A stretch of DNA of 64,000 nt, taken from assembly GCF_000317435.1 (NCBI RefSeq), contig NC_019751.1, forward strand, positions 1,612,001-1,676,000, in the 5' to 3' direction. How positions within the stretch are numbered: the first letter of the stretch is position 1; every line of letters starts with the position of its first letter. Below the pieces are notes generated by a model that was not told the origin of the DNA, ran no database searches, and saw only the letters and a list, made by a program, of their open reading frames with translations. The translations under genes and the position numbers were made by a program. Shown here piece after piece: positions 47,634 to 57,528 of this stretch. This DNA comes from Calothrix sp. PCC 6303 (GTDB taxonomy: Bacteria > Cyanobacteriota > Cyanobacteriia > Cyanobacteriales > Nostocaceae).

Positions 47634-48362
47634 ATGTTAGCCAATTCAACCACATATCAAATCAGCTGGGAAAAGTTACCAGAGGATTTTGTTTTAGATG
47701 ATGAACCTGTGGATAATATTAATCAACCTCCCCTTGCAGCTGCCTTAACTGAAAGTCTGGAACTTGCCGGGAAATTACCAGCTAATGCCTTAACCACAAC
47801 AAATTACGGCATTTGTGCCACTTTAAATCAAAAAATTGTCATCAAAGCACCTGATTGGGGGTATGTACCATCAATTCGGGTTCCACGAGATGATGTGATT
47901 CGCAGCTATACCCCACAACTACAAGGGGATATTCCTACTATTGTCATGGAATTTATCTCTGATACCGAAGGTACAGAATATTCCAGCAAACCAACTTATC
48001 CACCAGGAAAATGGTTTTTCTACGAACAGATTCTCAAGGTTCCCAACTATGCAATTTTTGAACCCAGTAATGGAACATTTGAAGTTTATAAACTAGATGA
48101 TTTAGGTTACTATAAACTACAAACCCACGATACAAATAACCGTTATTGGATTTCCCAGATGAACCTATTTTTAGGTGTGTGGGAAGGAATACGGGAAAAT
48201 CGTCATGGTTTTTGGTTGCGGTGGTGGGATGAAAAGGGAGAATTATTACTTTGGGGTTCAGAAGCAGCAACACAAGAACGTCAACGTGCTGAAGCTGAAA
48301 GACAACGTACTGAAAGACTAGCACAACAATTAAGGGCTGCTGGTATCCAACCTGAAGTATGA
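47634..48362 (+). CDS. Uma2-family (DUF820) PD-(D/E)XK-fold protein
   Basis: 242 residues from ATG 47634, preceded by AGGTAGGC; an upstream extension to 47550 has no good start. Core residues: TIVMEFISDTEGTEYSSKP near 103-121 with the acidic E and D, PPGKWFFYEQILKVPNYAIF near 123-142 with the lysine, and FEVYKLDD. The C-terminus is a charged coil (ERQRAEAERQRTERLAQQL) typical of these cyanobacterial proteins. The family is large in cyanobacteria and its cellular role is uncertain; nuclease activity is only suggested by the fold. Confidence 0.9.
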   Translation: MLANSTTYQISWEKLPEDFVLDDEPVDNINQPPLAAALTESLELAGKLPANALTTTNYGICATLNQKIVIKAPDWGYVPSIRVPRDDVIRSYTPQLQGDIPTIVMEFISDTEGTEYSSKPTYPPGKWFFYEQILKVPNYAIFEPSNGTFEVYKLDDLGYYKLQTHDTNNRYWISQMNLFLGVWEGIRENRHGFWLRWWDEKGELLLWGSEAATQERQRAEAERQRTERLAQQLRAAGIQPEV

Positions 48363-48364
48363 TT

Positions 48365-48973
48365 CTACCCAATGGGTAAATTACCAGGATTGACAGCGTG
48401 GATATATTCGCTACCTGAGATGGGAAAACCGCTTTTGTAGGATGCTTCTGCTGGTTGTCCCCATCCTAGCTGAATAATTATTTCCAAAAACCGGGGGTTT
48501 TCGTAGCATAATAGTGTAGCCCACTGGCTCCGTTGAATAATGCGATCGCTATCGGCAACAGTTACTTGCTGATACTGTTTTCCATGTAGGATGCTCAAAT
48601 ACAAATCCATTCCGCTGGTGGTTTGTTGCCAAAATTCCACAATCGAATTTTTCGCAGCTTCCAAGATATCCATATCCGTTTCCAAAGCAATTAATTGATT
48701 ATCTACTTCCGGATAGCGGATTTTTTGATTTTTCGCGGTAATTTCTTTCCAAATCACCCCAGAAACCTGATTTTGCCGCTGATATTCATGAATCGATGCT
48801 TTAAAATCCTGATAAGCGCTAAACTTCTGTAACCCCTCACTGCTAAAGAATTGATCTAGAACAGGATTACCAGAAGCACTTATTTCTAATTTTAAGCGAT
48901 CGCCGTTGAGACAGGCTTGCCTTTCTAATGCTAATACCTGAATTAATTCCTCTGTAGTGTGAACCTTGGACAT
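48365..48973 (-). CDS. Uncharacterised protein
   Basis: 202 residues, soluble, mostly helical, with no signal peptide or known domain. It begins MSKVHTTEELIQVLALERQA. Its stop is two bases from that of the convergent Uma2 gene, leaving no room for a separate terminator. I do not recognise the family. Confidence 0.6.
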   Translation of the reverse strand: MSKVHTTEELIQVLALERQACLNGDRLKLEISASGNPVLDQFFSSEGLQKFSAYQDFKASIHEYQRQNQVSGVIWKEITAKNQKIRYPEVDNQLIALETDMDILEAAKNSIVEFWQQTTSGMDLYLSILHGKQYQQVTVADSDRIIQRSQWATLLCYENPRFLEIIIQLGWGQPAEASYKSGFPISGSEYIHAVNPGNLPIG

Positions 48974-49120
48974 GAGGAAAAACCCTACGAGTAAAAAGTT
49001 AGGAATAAAAAGTTGAGAATTTGACTCTCAACTAATTTCTAACATTATTTCTTACCTTCAATAAATGCAGTATCTAGTAACACTAAATAATCAAAAAAAC
49101 TCAGTACTCCTTTACCAATG

Positions 49121-49726
49121 TTATTTAGCTAACTCACTACTGAACTCATTAAATGAGCGTCGCTTCAAGTCAACAGATTCTGTTCTTGGTAATAAATCAA
49201 ACACTTCCCTCAATCGATCATCAATTTCCTCATAGGGTACTTGACCTTTTTTATTGAGAACAACCTTACCCTGTTGATCAAATACTACGACTTGGGGGAC
49301 ACCTCCGGAATAGTAATAACCTGGTTCATCAGGTTCATATTTACTTTTAACAGGGATGGTATCCACATCTACAGGAATAATTTCAGTTACTCGTCCATAA
49401 AAAGCTTGAATTTGGGAACCAACGATGGCATATTGTTTACAATCGCTACTGTCATCGACATAAAACAACAAAATTGCCGGCTTCTTTTCGGCAAGTGTAG
49501 CTGCTAAAGTTTGACGCGGAGGAACTAATGAACCATTTCCTGCGTAAATTACAAAAATGTTGCCATCATAAAGGTCATCATTAATACCTGCAAATGCGGG
49601 CTGTCCCAAAACTAAAACTGCAACAGCAGTGAGCAAAAGGAATTTAGAGATCAACCTGCGCCAGCCTAAAAATGAATTGCGTAAAAAATACAACCTTTCC
49701 CTATCGATTAAAAATAACTTTCTCAC
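49121..49726 (-). CDS. Exported thioredoxin-fold protein without a CXXC motif
   Basis: 201 residues. A long N-terminus leads to a signal peptide (FLLLTAVAVLVLGQPAFA near 29-46), so the mature part is in the thylakoid lumen or periplasm. The thioredoxin fold is seen in KPAILLFYVDDSSDCKQYAI near 80-99, VTEIIPVDVDTIP and GGVPQVVVFDQQGKVV near 142-157 with the cis-proline. At the active site only one cysteine remains (D-D-S-S-D-C). Annotated relatives have been named photosystem I accumulation factors, which I recall at low confidence. Not an ordinary disulphide reductase. Confidence 0.75.
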   Translation of the reverse strand: MRKLFLIDRERLYFLRNSFLGWRRLISKFLLLTAVAVLVLGQPAFAGINDDLYDGNIFVIYAGNGSLVPPRQTLAATLAEKKPAILLFYVDDSSDCKQYAIVGSQIQAFYGRVTEIIPVDVDTIPVKSKYEPDEPGYYYSGGVPQVVVFDQQGKVVLNKKGQVPYEEIDDRLREVFDLLPRTESVDLKRRSFNEFSSELAK

Positions 49727-49965
49727 CTTGATCTTAATTCCTAATTTTTGCTGAATTTGGCAGACTGGACTGGATATGTAAGCTATATCAGTACTATTTT
49801 TTAAGATACCAGGAATAGGAATTGAACAACTCTCAAAAATAAATTATCCTGCTATCTAAAGATACTTGATAAAATCAGCGCAGCACTTCCAGAGAAAGTG
49901 AACGTTGACACCTAAGAATCAGCAGTTAAGATAAACAGTCAACAGGTTAAGATTTAGGTACGGAT

Positions 49966-51303
49966 GTGGGAAATAAGATAAATTTACTAGATAGATTGCG
50001 ACTTGGTTTAGCAGTATCAGTTGCAAAGGGTATTACATTTGGAGTGCGATCGCTTAATCTTGGTGCAGCTAGTGTACTACCTGGTGCGATCGCTCGCAAG
50101 CTAGAACCCCAATCACTACGTCTACTAACACAGCAGGTAAAAAAAGGAGTAATCTTAATTGCCGGGACAAACGGTAAAACTACAACTTCCCTGCTTCTGT
50201 GCGAAATCCTTCAAAATCAAGGTTATCGCATTGCCCACAACTCTACAGGTGCAAACCTTGAAAATGGTTTAGTTACAGCTTTAACAGAAAGTGCCAATGC
50301 AGTGGGTGGTTTAGACGTAGACTATGCCATTTTAGAAGTAGATGAGAACATCGTCCCCAAAGTTCTTGCACCCATCCAACCCCAAGCAATCCTTTGTTTA
50401 AACCTATTTCGGGATCAACTCGATAGATATGGAGAAGTAGATAGCATTAGCAAACGTTGGACTAAAGCAATCTCAGCCAACTCACCCAACACCACAGTCA
50501 TACCCAACGCCGACGATCCTACATTATCTTATCTCGGTCAGCAGTTATCACAAAAAGTTGTATTTTTCGGATTAAACGAACCAGAAAAATACCTACCAGA
50601 AATTCCCCACGCAGTAGACTCAATCTATTGTCCTCATTGCGGACACTCCCTCGACTACGAAGGTGTATATTTATCCCACTTAGGAGAATTCGACTGTCCC
50701 AAATGTGGATTTCATCGTAGTCAGCCCGCCCTAGATAGCAGTAAATGGTCACAAGTACTAGTAGGGTTATATAACAAATACAATACCCTAGCAGCAGCAA
50801 CAGTCGCCCAAGAACTAGGAATTCCCGAAACAACAATTAAAGAAACCATTAAAAACTTCCAAGCAGCATTTGGGCGTGCAGAAGAATTACAAATAGACGG
50901 CAAAAAAGTTAGAATCCTCCTCTCCAAAAACCCCGTCGGCACCAACGAAACCATCCGAGTCGTCACAGAAAGTCAGGATACAACCACCTTACTAGTTCTC
51001 AACGATCGAGTTCAAGACGGCGAAGACGTTTCTTGGATATGGGACATTGACACAGAACCCCTAGTACAGCGAGGTGGAACCTTAATCGTCAGCGGGGATC
51101 GAGTATATGACTTAGCCCTACGCCTACAATACAGCGAAACCAGCCTCATCAGCAAAGCCACCCTAATTGTAGAGCCAGAACTCAAACAAGCGATCGCCAT
51201 TGCCCTAGAAAAGACACCAGTCAACGAAACCCTACACATCCTACCAACATACACAGCTATGCTAGACATCCGGGAAACCCTAACAGGCAAAAAAATCCGT
51301 TAA
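49966..51303 (+). CDS. murT: Lipid II isoglutaminyl synthase, MurT subunit
   Basis: 445 residues from GTG 49966. It is a Mur-ligase: the ATP loop GVILIAGTNGKTTTSLLLCE near 61-80, ILEVDENIVPKVL near 123-135, and NADDPTLSYLG. A four-cysteine ribbon inserted near 220-245 (YCPHCGHSLDY and FDCPKCGFHR) is the special mark of MurT. The C-terminal DUF1727 region follows with LSKNPVGTNETIRVV near 324-338. With GatD it converts the D-glutamate of lipid II to D-isoglutamine. Its partner gatD lies 0.9 kb downstream beyond a convergent gene, so it is not strictly one operon. Confidence 0.93.
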   Translation: MGNKINLLDRLRLGLAVSVAKGITFGVRSLNLGAASVLPGAIARKLEPQSLRLLTQQVKKGVILIAGTNGKTTTSLLLCEILQNQGYRIAHNSTGANLENGLVTALTESANAVGGLDVDYAILEVDENIVPKVLAPIQPQAILCLNLFRDQLDRYGEVDSISKRWTKAISANSPNTTVIPNADDPTLSYLGQQLSQKVVFFGLNEPEKYLPEIPHAVDSIYCPHCGHSLDYEGVYLSHLGEFDCPKCGFHRSQPALDSSKWSQVLVGLYNKYNTLAAATVAQELGIPETTIKETIKNFQAAFGRAEELQIDGKKVRILLSKNPVGTNETIRVVTESQDTTTLLVLNDRVQDGEDVSWIWDIDTEPLVQRGGTLIVSGDRVYDLALRLQYSETSLISKATLIVEPELKQAIAIALEKTPVNETLHILPTYTAMLDIRETLTGKKIR

Positions 51304-51325
51304 TTCCCTCCCTCTCTTCCTCTTT

Positions 51326-51366
51326 CTCTGCGAAACTCTGCGCTTTACTTTGCGCTACTCTGCGTT
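51326..51366 (+). repeat. Short imperfect tandem repeat
   Basis: The unit CTCTGCG or CTTTGCG recurs four times at about 10-base steps downstream of murT, a common cyanobacterial intergenic pattern. Confidence 0.45.
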
Positions 51367-51434
51367 AAAAATATTTTATTTAATATTTTCAACTCCAACG
51401 AAGCAGAGGAGACATCACATCTCCCCCAAAGCAA

Positions 51435-51836
51435 CTACTGCAACTGCACAGCAGCACACTGCAACGGCAAAACCTCATCCAAACTCAACTCATGATCAGC
51501 AGTCAAATGACTATTACAGCAAATAGTACTAAAAAACAAAGGTTTTCCCACAACCTGTGAAAAATGCTTCTCCAACATCAACCGTGAAGTAATATCACCC
51601 AACAAATCACCCAAATCCTTAGTTAACTGATCCTTATCATCCCGGTGAACCATGCGATATTTAAAAGACTTTTCCCCGACAATTTCTCGAATAGCCGAAT
51701 CAAAATTATCAGCCTTTCCTTCCACATAAGCAAAAGAAACCTCCTCCAAAAACTTCCAAGCTTCTGGGAAAATCTGGCGAATATTTTCTAGATAATTGCC
51801 ACCTTTATAAACCAAAGTTGCAGTTTTACAATCCAT
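51435..51836 (-). CDS. Uncharacterised small protein between murT and gatD
   Basis: 133 residues, soluble. It begins MDCKTATLVYKGGNYLENIR and ends with a cysteine-containing segment TICCNSHLTADHELSLDEVL. No family was recognised. It is transcribed opposite to murT and gatD and splits them. Confidence 0.6.
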   Translation of the reverse strand: MDCKTATLVYKGGNYLENIRQIFPEAWKFLEEVSFAYVEGKADNFDSAIREIVGEKSFKYRMVHRDDKDQLTKDLGDLLGDITSRLMLEKHFSQVVGKPLFFSTICCNSHLTADHELSLDEVLPLQCAAVQLQ

Positions 51837-52199
51837 GTTGACTCCTAATAGCTAGCAAACATCTTAATTATGTGAGCAAAACCGTGTAATCTTTAATTTC
51901 CTGTAATTTATCCAGCCCAACAATCACTTATTTCTCAACCATGAAATACACCCTAAATATATGTATTTAGAGTGTACATAGAGAAAAATTCAGTAGATTT
52001 TGGGTATAGGATTTGCACTTTTTATATTTGTACAAGGATCCTAACCGACCATGATAAAAGCAAAATACAAGTGATTAAACTAACATTTACATTATTTCTC
52101 AATTGATCAATATCTAATTAGATTTAACCAAAAAAAACTGATTAAATAGTTAGATACGATACAGAATTAAACTTCAACTAGTAGATAGCAAAGATAAGT
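51837..52199. other. Divergent promoter region for gatD and the small gene
   Basis: AT-rich, with no gene. It must hold the gatD promoter, since the intervening leftward gene separates gatD from murT. Confidence 0.4.
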
Positions 52200-53006
52200 A
52201 TGAACAATCAACAATATGAATTAATAATTGGTTGGCTATATCCGAAATTAATGAGTACCTACGGTGATCGAGGAAATGTCACCACCATCCAACGCCGTAG
52301 CCAATGGCGAGAATTTGATGTTAAAATTATACCCCTAGATCAAGCAGCAACCGCCGAAGATATCAAATCTGTAGATATTATCGTTGGTGGTGGTGCCCAA
52401 GATCGGCAGCAAGAAATCGTCATGCGAGATTTGCAAGGAGCCAAAGCAGATGCCATGCGTGAGAAACTAGATCACGGCACACCAGGCGTTTTTACCTGTG
52501 GTTCACCCCAACTACTGGGACATTACTACGAACCTGGTGCAGGGCAACGCATTGATGGTTTAGGTATTTTAGATTTAGTCTCCATACATCCCGGTGAAAA
52601 CACTAAGCGCTGCATCGGCAACTTAGTAATAGAAGTTACAGCCACGAAATTAGCGCGAGAACTCAAGGAAATGACAGGGACAACACCCTACTTAGTTGGG
52701 TTTGAAAACCATGGGGGACGCACCAAACTAGGGAAAGTCGAAGCCCTAGGAAAAGTAGTGTATGGCTTGGGAAATAATGGAGAAGACGGTACAGAAGGAG
52801 CATTCTATCAGAACGCGATCGCTACTTACTCCCATGGACCATTATTACCAAAAAACCCCTTTGTCGCCGATTGGTTAATTCAAACAGCATTACGGCAAAA
52901 ATATCAGCAACCCATCCACCTATCACCCATAGAAGATAAACTAGCCATCCAAGCAAGGGAAGCCATGTTTAAACGGTTGAAGGTGGAAACGATAAATTCC
53001 AGGTAA
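52200..53006 (+). CDS. gatD: Lipid II isoglutaminyl synthase, glutamine amidotransferase subunit GatD
   Basis: 268 residues, CobB/CobQ-like class I amidotransferase. The nucleophile cysteine is in TPGVFTCGSPQLLGHYY near 94-110, the oxyanion strand is VDIIVGGGAQDRQQE near 58-72, and the catalytic histidine is in IATYSHGPLLPKNP near 208-221. The GFENHGGRTKLG segment is typical of GatD. It releases ammonia from glutamine and passes it to MurT for amidation of lipid II. Confidence 0.93.
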   Translation: MNNQQYELIIGWLYPKLMSTYGDRGNVTTIQRRSQWREFDVKIIPLDQAATAEDIKSVDIIVGGGAQDRQQEIVMRDLQGAKADAMREKLDHGTPGVFTCGSPQLLGHYYEPGAGQRIDGLGILDLVSIHPGENTKRCIGNLVIEVTATKLARELKEMTGTTPYLVGFENHGGRTKLGKVEALGKVVYGLGNNGEDGTEGAFYQNAIATYSHGPLLPKNPFVADWLIQTALRQKYQQPIHLSPIEDKLAIQAREAMFKRLKVETINSR

Positions 53007-53292
53007 ATCAAAACCTGAAACCTTGTAGAGCGGTTCATGGGGGGACTACCCCCCAACATCAATGGAAGAAACTAAAAATCGCGGTATGCTGAAAAAGCAC
53101 TCGGACAGTTAAAACCGAAGCGTCAATGGTGGATATTTAACCCGTTGTAGAGCCTGGTTCTGGACAGTTTACGAACAAGACATTGGTGAAGGAGCAAAAC
53201 AAGCGCTTACTATCCCGTTTAGAAGAATCATATATTATTCGTAGTCTGGGTCACGGGTGCATTTTGACACGAGAAATCTATGGTGAACCAAG

Positions 53293-53922
53293 ATGGCAAA
53301 ACGACAAAAGCAAAACAAGCAGCCATTAAGTAGCAAAAAATCTCAGTTTAAAAGTACAAAAGAATTTGAACTAATCAACCCAAATGCAGCAGGGATTGAT
53401 ATTGGAGCATCGGAACATTGGGTAAGCGTACCAGCAAGCCGAGATTGTGAACATGTGCGTCGTTTTGGCTGTTTTACACCAGATTTGCATGAGTCTGAAG
53501 TTGGACTTGACCCATCACGCTTCCCTACTGTTAAAAACTTTACCTCCTGGCTTGGTTTATGTCCTGGTAGTCGCATTAGTGGTGGTAAGGTTCTTAGTTC
53601 TAAGACCCGTACAGTCGTTAATCGTGCTGCTACTGCTTTACGAGTTGCTGCTCAATCTGTTGCTTCCTCCAAATCTGCTATTGGCGCTTTTTATAGGCGC
53701 AAAAAAGCCCAACTTGGCGCGCCAAAAGCCATTACTGCCACTGCTCACAAGCTTGCACGCATTTTCTATCATTTATGGAAATATGGAGAGGCTTACATTG
53801 ACCCTGGTGCTAATTTCTATGAGCAAAAGTACAAAGAACGGACTATAAACAATTTGAAAAAAACAGCCAAAAAATTTGGTTTCGATGTCGTTGAACAGCC
53901 TACCGTACAAGAAGTTTCTTAG
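53293..53922 (+). pseudogene. IS110-family transposase with an internal deletion
   Basis: 209 residues in one open frame, against 400-450 for intact members. Residues 1-72 are the N-terminal DEDD/RuvC-like start (NPNAAGIDIGASEHWVSVPA). At LHESEVGLDPSRFP the sequence jumps into the C-terminal part (TVKNFTSWLGLCPGSRISGG and FYRRKKAQLGAPKAITATAH), so most of the catalytic middle and the coiled segment are lost in frame. The serine motif region survives. It cannot move itself but might be moved in trans if ends remain. The 280 bases upstream (53007-53292) could include the element's noncoding end, which in IS110 elements encodes a bridge RNA. Confidence 0.85.
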
Positions 53923-53999
53923 AAGACGAGACATGTCACGTCTCTCTTAATTTTTTATTCACACCTAGTTGTGTAATTTCCTACATTCAAAATATCCTC

Positions 54000-56597
54000 C
54001 TACCGTCGCTGATTAGACACCTTAAGCAGTTCTTGCCAATCTGCCAAAGCTTTTTCCGTCCACAACCAATTTTGAGCCAACTTATTAATCTGGAAACTTT
54101 CAGGATCATCAGAGACAACTATCTTCCGTAATTTCACAGACTCTTCAATATATTGCTGACGTTTACTACCAGGAGGTTGTTTTTCATAAGCTGACTTATA
54201 TAACCCCAATGCTAAACCCGCATAAGCAGTTACAGCCTCCCTCGGCATAGGTTTGGCAGCATTGGCAACTGGTTGGGCTACTCTCTTTTGTTCTTTAAGT
54301 GCTATATCTAACGCTTTAAACCACGAATCATTCGCTTTATCTAAATTTCCTTCAGCATAGAAAGCAAATCCAACTGCATTTAAATAAGTCGAAGAATTAG
54401 GCTCTACTTTAATCGCCGTTTCCCAATAACGCCGAGCATCATCAATACTATATTTTTTATCACCAATTTGTACCGATTGCCATGCCAAGCGTCCTTTATA
54501 GAAATTGACTAATGGATTATCAGCCTGTTCTTTCGGAACTACACTTAAAGCAGCTTCAACCGACGGTAAAACATTCCGATTCAGCAGTTCTTCCACTGCC
54601 TTCAAACCTACCTCAATTTCCCCCTGACTAAGTTTTTCAGCAGCATAGGCAGTAATGATTTCAGTTTTATCCTCCTTTAAATTAGGAGTGGTAGTAATAC
54701 CCGGTTGGGAGGCAGAAAACTGTTGAATATCAGGCAAAAGTGATTGCTGACTTTGCCACCAGTTCAAACCAATTAAAGATACCGCACCGACACCAATAAT
54801 ACCAATCACTGGTAAAAGGTAACGTTTATAACTTTTAGAAACAATTGATTTCCCTACAGTCTTAGCAACACTAGAACTCTCTTCTTTATCTTCATAAGTC
54901 CCAACTGTTGCCAATTCTGCCCGCTGCGATGTGACTTGATTTCCCGGTGATACCTGCTTCTGGGAACTATTTTCCCGTACTGCCCGTTGTTCGCGCCAAA
55001 TTTCCACTTGACGATTCACAGAAGTTAAATCTTCCGAAACTTCAATACCAGGAATACTTTCCTCTTCCCTATTCGTCTCAGTAAAGACCTCGGCAGCAAT
55101 CTCCTGATTTTGTGATTCTGCTGGTCTTTGATTATCAAGCTGACGAAATAAATCTGAAACTATTGCCGAATCCTCAGCATAGCTAGCATCTTCATAATGG
55201 GGATCATCATACTCAACAATATCATCCATCAAATCCCCCCAGGTACCTTCACCCAGCCAGTCAAGGTCTGATGTATCCCCTAACAATGGTGTCGATTCTG
55301 TTCCTTGCATGGGTAGGGACAATTGCGGAGAATATGCTGGTTGACCACCTTGCAAAGATGCATCAAATTCATCCAATAATTCTATGGGTGGTAAATAGAT
55401 ACTTGGACTCAGATTCCCGTCAAAATCTGATTGGAGATATAAAATTGGTAATGCCCAATAGGTTTGATGCGCCCCGTAAGATGTAATTAAACCCTGACGC
55501 ATCCGACTTACACATAAATCCAGTGGGTAGCCTTGGGAAAGATTACGGTAAAAAAGTTGAGTCAATGTCAAAGCAACATCATCAGGAATCCGTTCTGACA
55601 TTGCTAAAACACTACGAATACCACGCTTCACCAAACTTTCAGTTAGACTACGTTCACCTGTTTCCCCGTCACTATCATTGGTTGCCCCATATGCCCCCAA
55701 ACAGGAATTTAAAACAACCATCTGAATATTGTTATTGACTAATAAACCCGCCAAGTCATCACCTGTCAGGGTCTCAGTCAAACCGTTACGGCGATTAACT
55801 AAGTAAATTTCTCCACCATTTTTACCTAAGTTACTGTGACCAGAATAGTGAAGGATGTGATAACGTCCTTGTTCTAAAGCTTGAGTTAGTTCCTCGCGTC
55901 CAGGTTGCTGCAATGCAGTCAACTGAATTTCTGGCTGTTGTAAATAGGGATCTTCAAAATTTTGCAGTGAATGGCGGCTTAATTCTGCTTGTAGTTTAAT
56001 TGCTTCTTGTGTAAGTAAATCTAGACGCACTTGATCACTAGGAGAGGCTACCACCATCAAAACCTTAATTACCCCTTCTTCTTGGGGAATAGGCATGTTA
56101 GTAGATGGTAAACGCGATGACCCATTCATCCCGCTTTGATAACGGGAAAACACAATATAAGGTCCTGCTGCAATGGGAGAATCACCTGTGTGCATCACTT
56201 CCCAAGGCAAACGTGCCAATCGAGTATCTTTCATACCCAATCGTAAACGTAATACCTGCTGGTGATTCTCAGCAATGCCTTGTGCTGTAATCCAACTATC
56301 TCTGAGGGTACCTTGGAAAAGTTCGTTATAAAGTTGTTGACCTAATGCTGCTAAGTTGAATGAATTGCGGGCATTTACCTCAGATAGGCGCGAATCATCT
56401 ACGAGACTCGCATCATTCCCTTGAAATACCGACATCAAGGGGTCATTCATCAAATGCCCAGCAGCCGCTAACCACTCAGCCACAGGCCAAGTCACCAATT
56501 CTTCTGCCAAAGGTACCCCAGGTGCGACTTGTTCCGTCCGCACCAAGTAGTCATTTTGTCCTACTGGGGTTACGGAAATGTGAAATTCCTGGGTCAC
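54000..56597 (-). CDS. hetF: HetF-type CHAT (caspase-like) protein for heterocyst development
   Basis: 865 residues from GTG 56597, seven bases after AGGAG. The CHAT protease domain covers about 100-400, with the histidine in YHILHYSGHSNLG (H254) and the cysteine in QMVVLNSCLGAYG (C299). A long acidic, glutamine-rich linker follows, then one membrane helix near 620-640 (YLLPVIGIIGVGAVSLIGLN) and a C-terminal TPR-like domain. HetF is required for heterocyst formation and affects cell division and PatA-dependent patterning in Nostoc. The NsiR1-like array upstream is the same neighbour as in Nostoc, which supports the name. Confidence 0.88.
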   Translation of the reverse strand: MTQEFHISVTPVGQNDYLVRTEQVAPGVPLAEELVTWPVAEWLAAAGHLMNDPLMSVFQGNDASLVDDSRLSEVNARNSFNLAALGQQLYNELFQGTLRDSWITAQGIAENHQQVLRLRLGMKDTRLARLPWEVMHTGDSPIAAGPYIVFSRYQSGMNGSSRLPSTNMPIPQEEGVIKVLMVVASPSDQVRLDLLTQEAIKLQAELSRHSLQNFEDPYLQQPEIQLTALQQPGREELTQALEQGRYHILHYSGHSNLGKNGGEIYLVNRRNGLTETLTGDDLAGLLVNNNIQMVVLNSCLGAYGATNDSDGETGERSLTESLVKRGIRSVLAMSERIPDDVALTLTQLFYRNLSQGYPLDLCVSRMRQGLITSYGAHQTYWALPILYLQSDFDGNLSPSIYLPPIELLDEFDASLQGGQPAYSPQLSLPMQGTESTPLLGDTSDLDWLGEGTWGDLMDDIVEYDDPHYEDASYAEDSAIVSDLFRQLDNQRPAESQNQEIAAEVFTETNREEESIPGIEVSEDLTSVNRQVEIWREQRAVRENSSQKQVSPGNQVTSQRAELATVGTYEDKEESSSVAKTVGKSIVSKSYKRYLLPVIGIIGVGAVSLIGLNWWQSQQSLLPDIQQFSASQPGITTTPNLKEDKTEIITAYAAEKLSQGEIEVGLKAVEELLNRNVLPSVEAALSVVPKEQADNPLVNFYKGRLAWQSVQIGDKKYSIDDARRYWETAIKVEPNSSTYLNAVGFAFYAEGNLDKANDSWFKALDIALKEQKRVAQPVANAAKPMPREAVTAYAGLALGLYKSAYEKQPPGSKRQQYIEESVKLRKIVVSDDPESFQINKLAQNWLWTEKALADWQELLKVSNQRR

Positions 56598-57047
56598 AAC
56601 TTCTCCTGTTTGCCTTCTAAACCTGTTTGGAAATGTGATTAGTAGTTAAATCAACATTTCACTACTTCTGATACTTTAGATGCATCTGAGAGCTGAATGT
56701 TTCTGGTTCAGTTGTTTTCATCAAAGTCTTCGCACTGTGGAAACCCCTGCATTGATGCATGGGGATAAGATATAGGCGAATTTATAAACCCTGATCATTG
56801 GCGTGATCAACCCAGAAATTATTAAATTTGTTTGGGTTGTTGTTGAGAAAACATCCTAACTCAGATTCATACTCCGGAAAACCTATCCTCAAAATACATC
56901 GCAAAATAACTTTACTACTTTAGCAATTTAAAATTCACGGAGAAAGGGAAAGGATTAAGGGTTACGAATATTTGGTTAGGGGTGACTACATTCTTGAAGT
57001 CGTTTTTAGTGTATCACATTACACTAAGCTCTTTTTTGTTTAATTTA
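56598..57047 (-). promoter_or_regulatory. hetF upstream region/5' leader
   Basis: About 450 bases between hetF and the first NsiR1-like unit. A hairpin around CCCCTGCATTGATGCATGGG (56743-56762) lies 145 bases before the start codon and may fold in a leader. A hetF transcript starting beyond about 57081 would be complementary to the first small RNA. The real start cannot be read from sequence. Confidence 0.5.
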
Positions 57048-57080
57048 TCCGGAAAATTATTACTTCCTTAGGAATAATTA

Positions 57081-57142
57081 AATGGTAGATGCACCCTGAT
57101 AACTCATTTCCCTAGTTGGCTTAAGCTAACTAGGGTTTTTTT
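57081..57142 (+). ncRNA. NsiR1-like RNA, unit 1 (nearest hetF)
   Basis: Starts about 33 bases after TCCGGA 57048. The first bases are AATGGTAGATGCACC (A for the usual G). Its terminator differs from the others: CCCTAGTTGGC and GCTAACTAGGG with a TTAA loop, then seven T. In Nostoc the first copy is antisense to the hetF leader; the same layout exists here. Confidence 0.85.
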
Positions 57143-57253
57143 CTTATTTATTAATTACTAATATTGCTAATGCTTACTTAGTTATAAGTATAGTCTTTGC
57201 TTAAAAAAAATTGCAAATTATCCGGAAGTTACCGAATGTAAGTAGAACAATTA

Positions 57254-57317
57254 AGTGGTAGATGCACCCTGATAACCCACTCCCTTAGCCGATTGCCATC
57301 AGCTGAGGGATTTTTTT
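57254..57317 (+). ncRNA. NsiR1-like RNA, unit 2
   Basis: TCCGGA 57221. The terminator stem is CCCTTAGCCGAT / ATCAGCTGAGGG in divergent form, then seven T. The loop differs from units 3-7. Confidence 0.85.
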
Positions 57318-57391
57318 GTGGTCAGCGAAATTCATACTTAGATCTAAGTGTTATTTTATCCGGAAGTTACCGAATGTAGGTAGAACAATTA

Positions 57392-57457
57392 AGTGGTAGA
57401 TGCACCCTGATAACTCATTTCCCTTAGCTAATTGATTTTGGCTGGGGGATTTTTTTT
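57392..57457 (+). ncRNA. NsiR1-like RNA, unit 3
   Basis: TCCGGA 57359. Terminator CCCTTAGCTAATTG / GGCTGGGGG with an ATTTTTTTT tail. Confidence 0.87.
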
Positions 57458-57528
57458 GCTGGTAAATGTTGAGATTTAGTCTAGGTAGTGTTTTATCCGG
57501 AAGTTACCGAATGTAGATAGAACAATTA

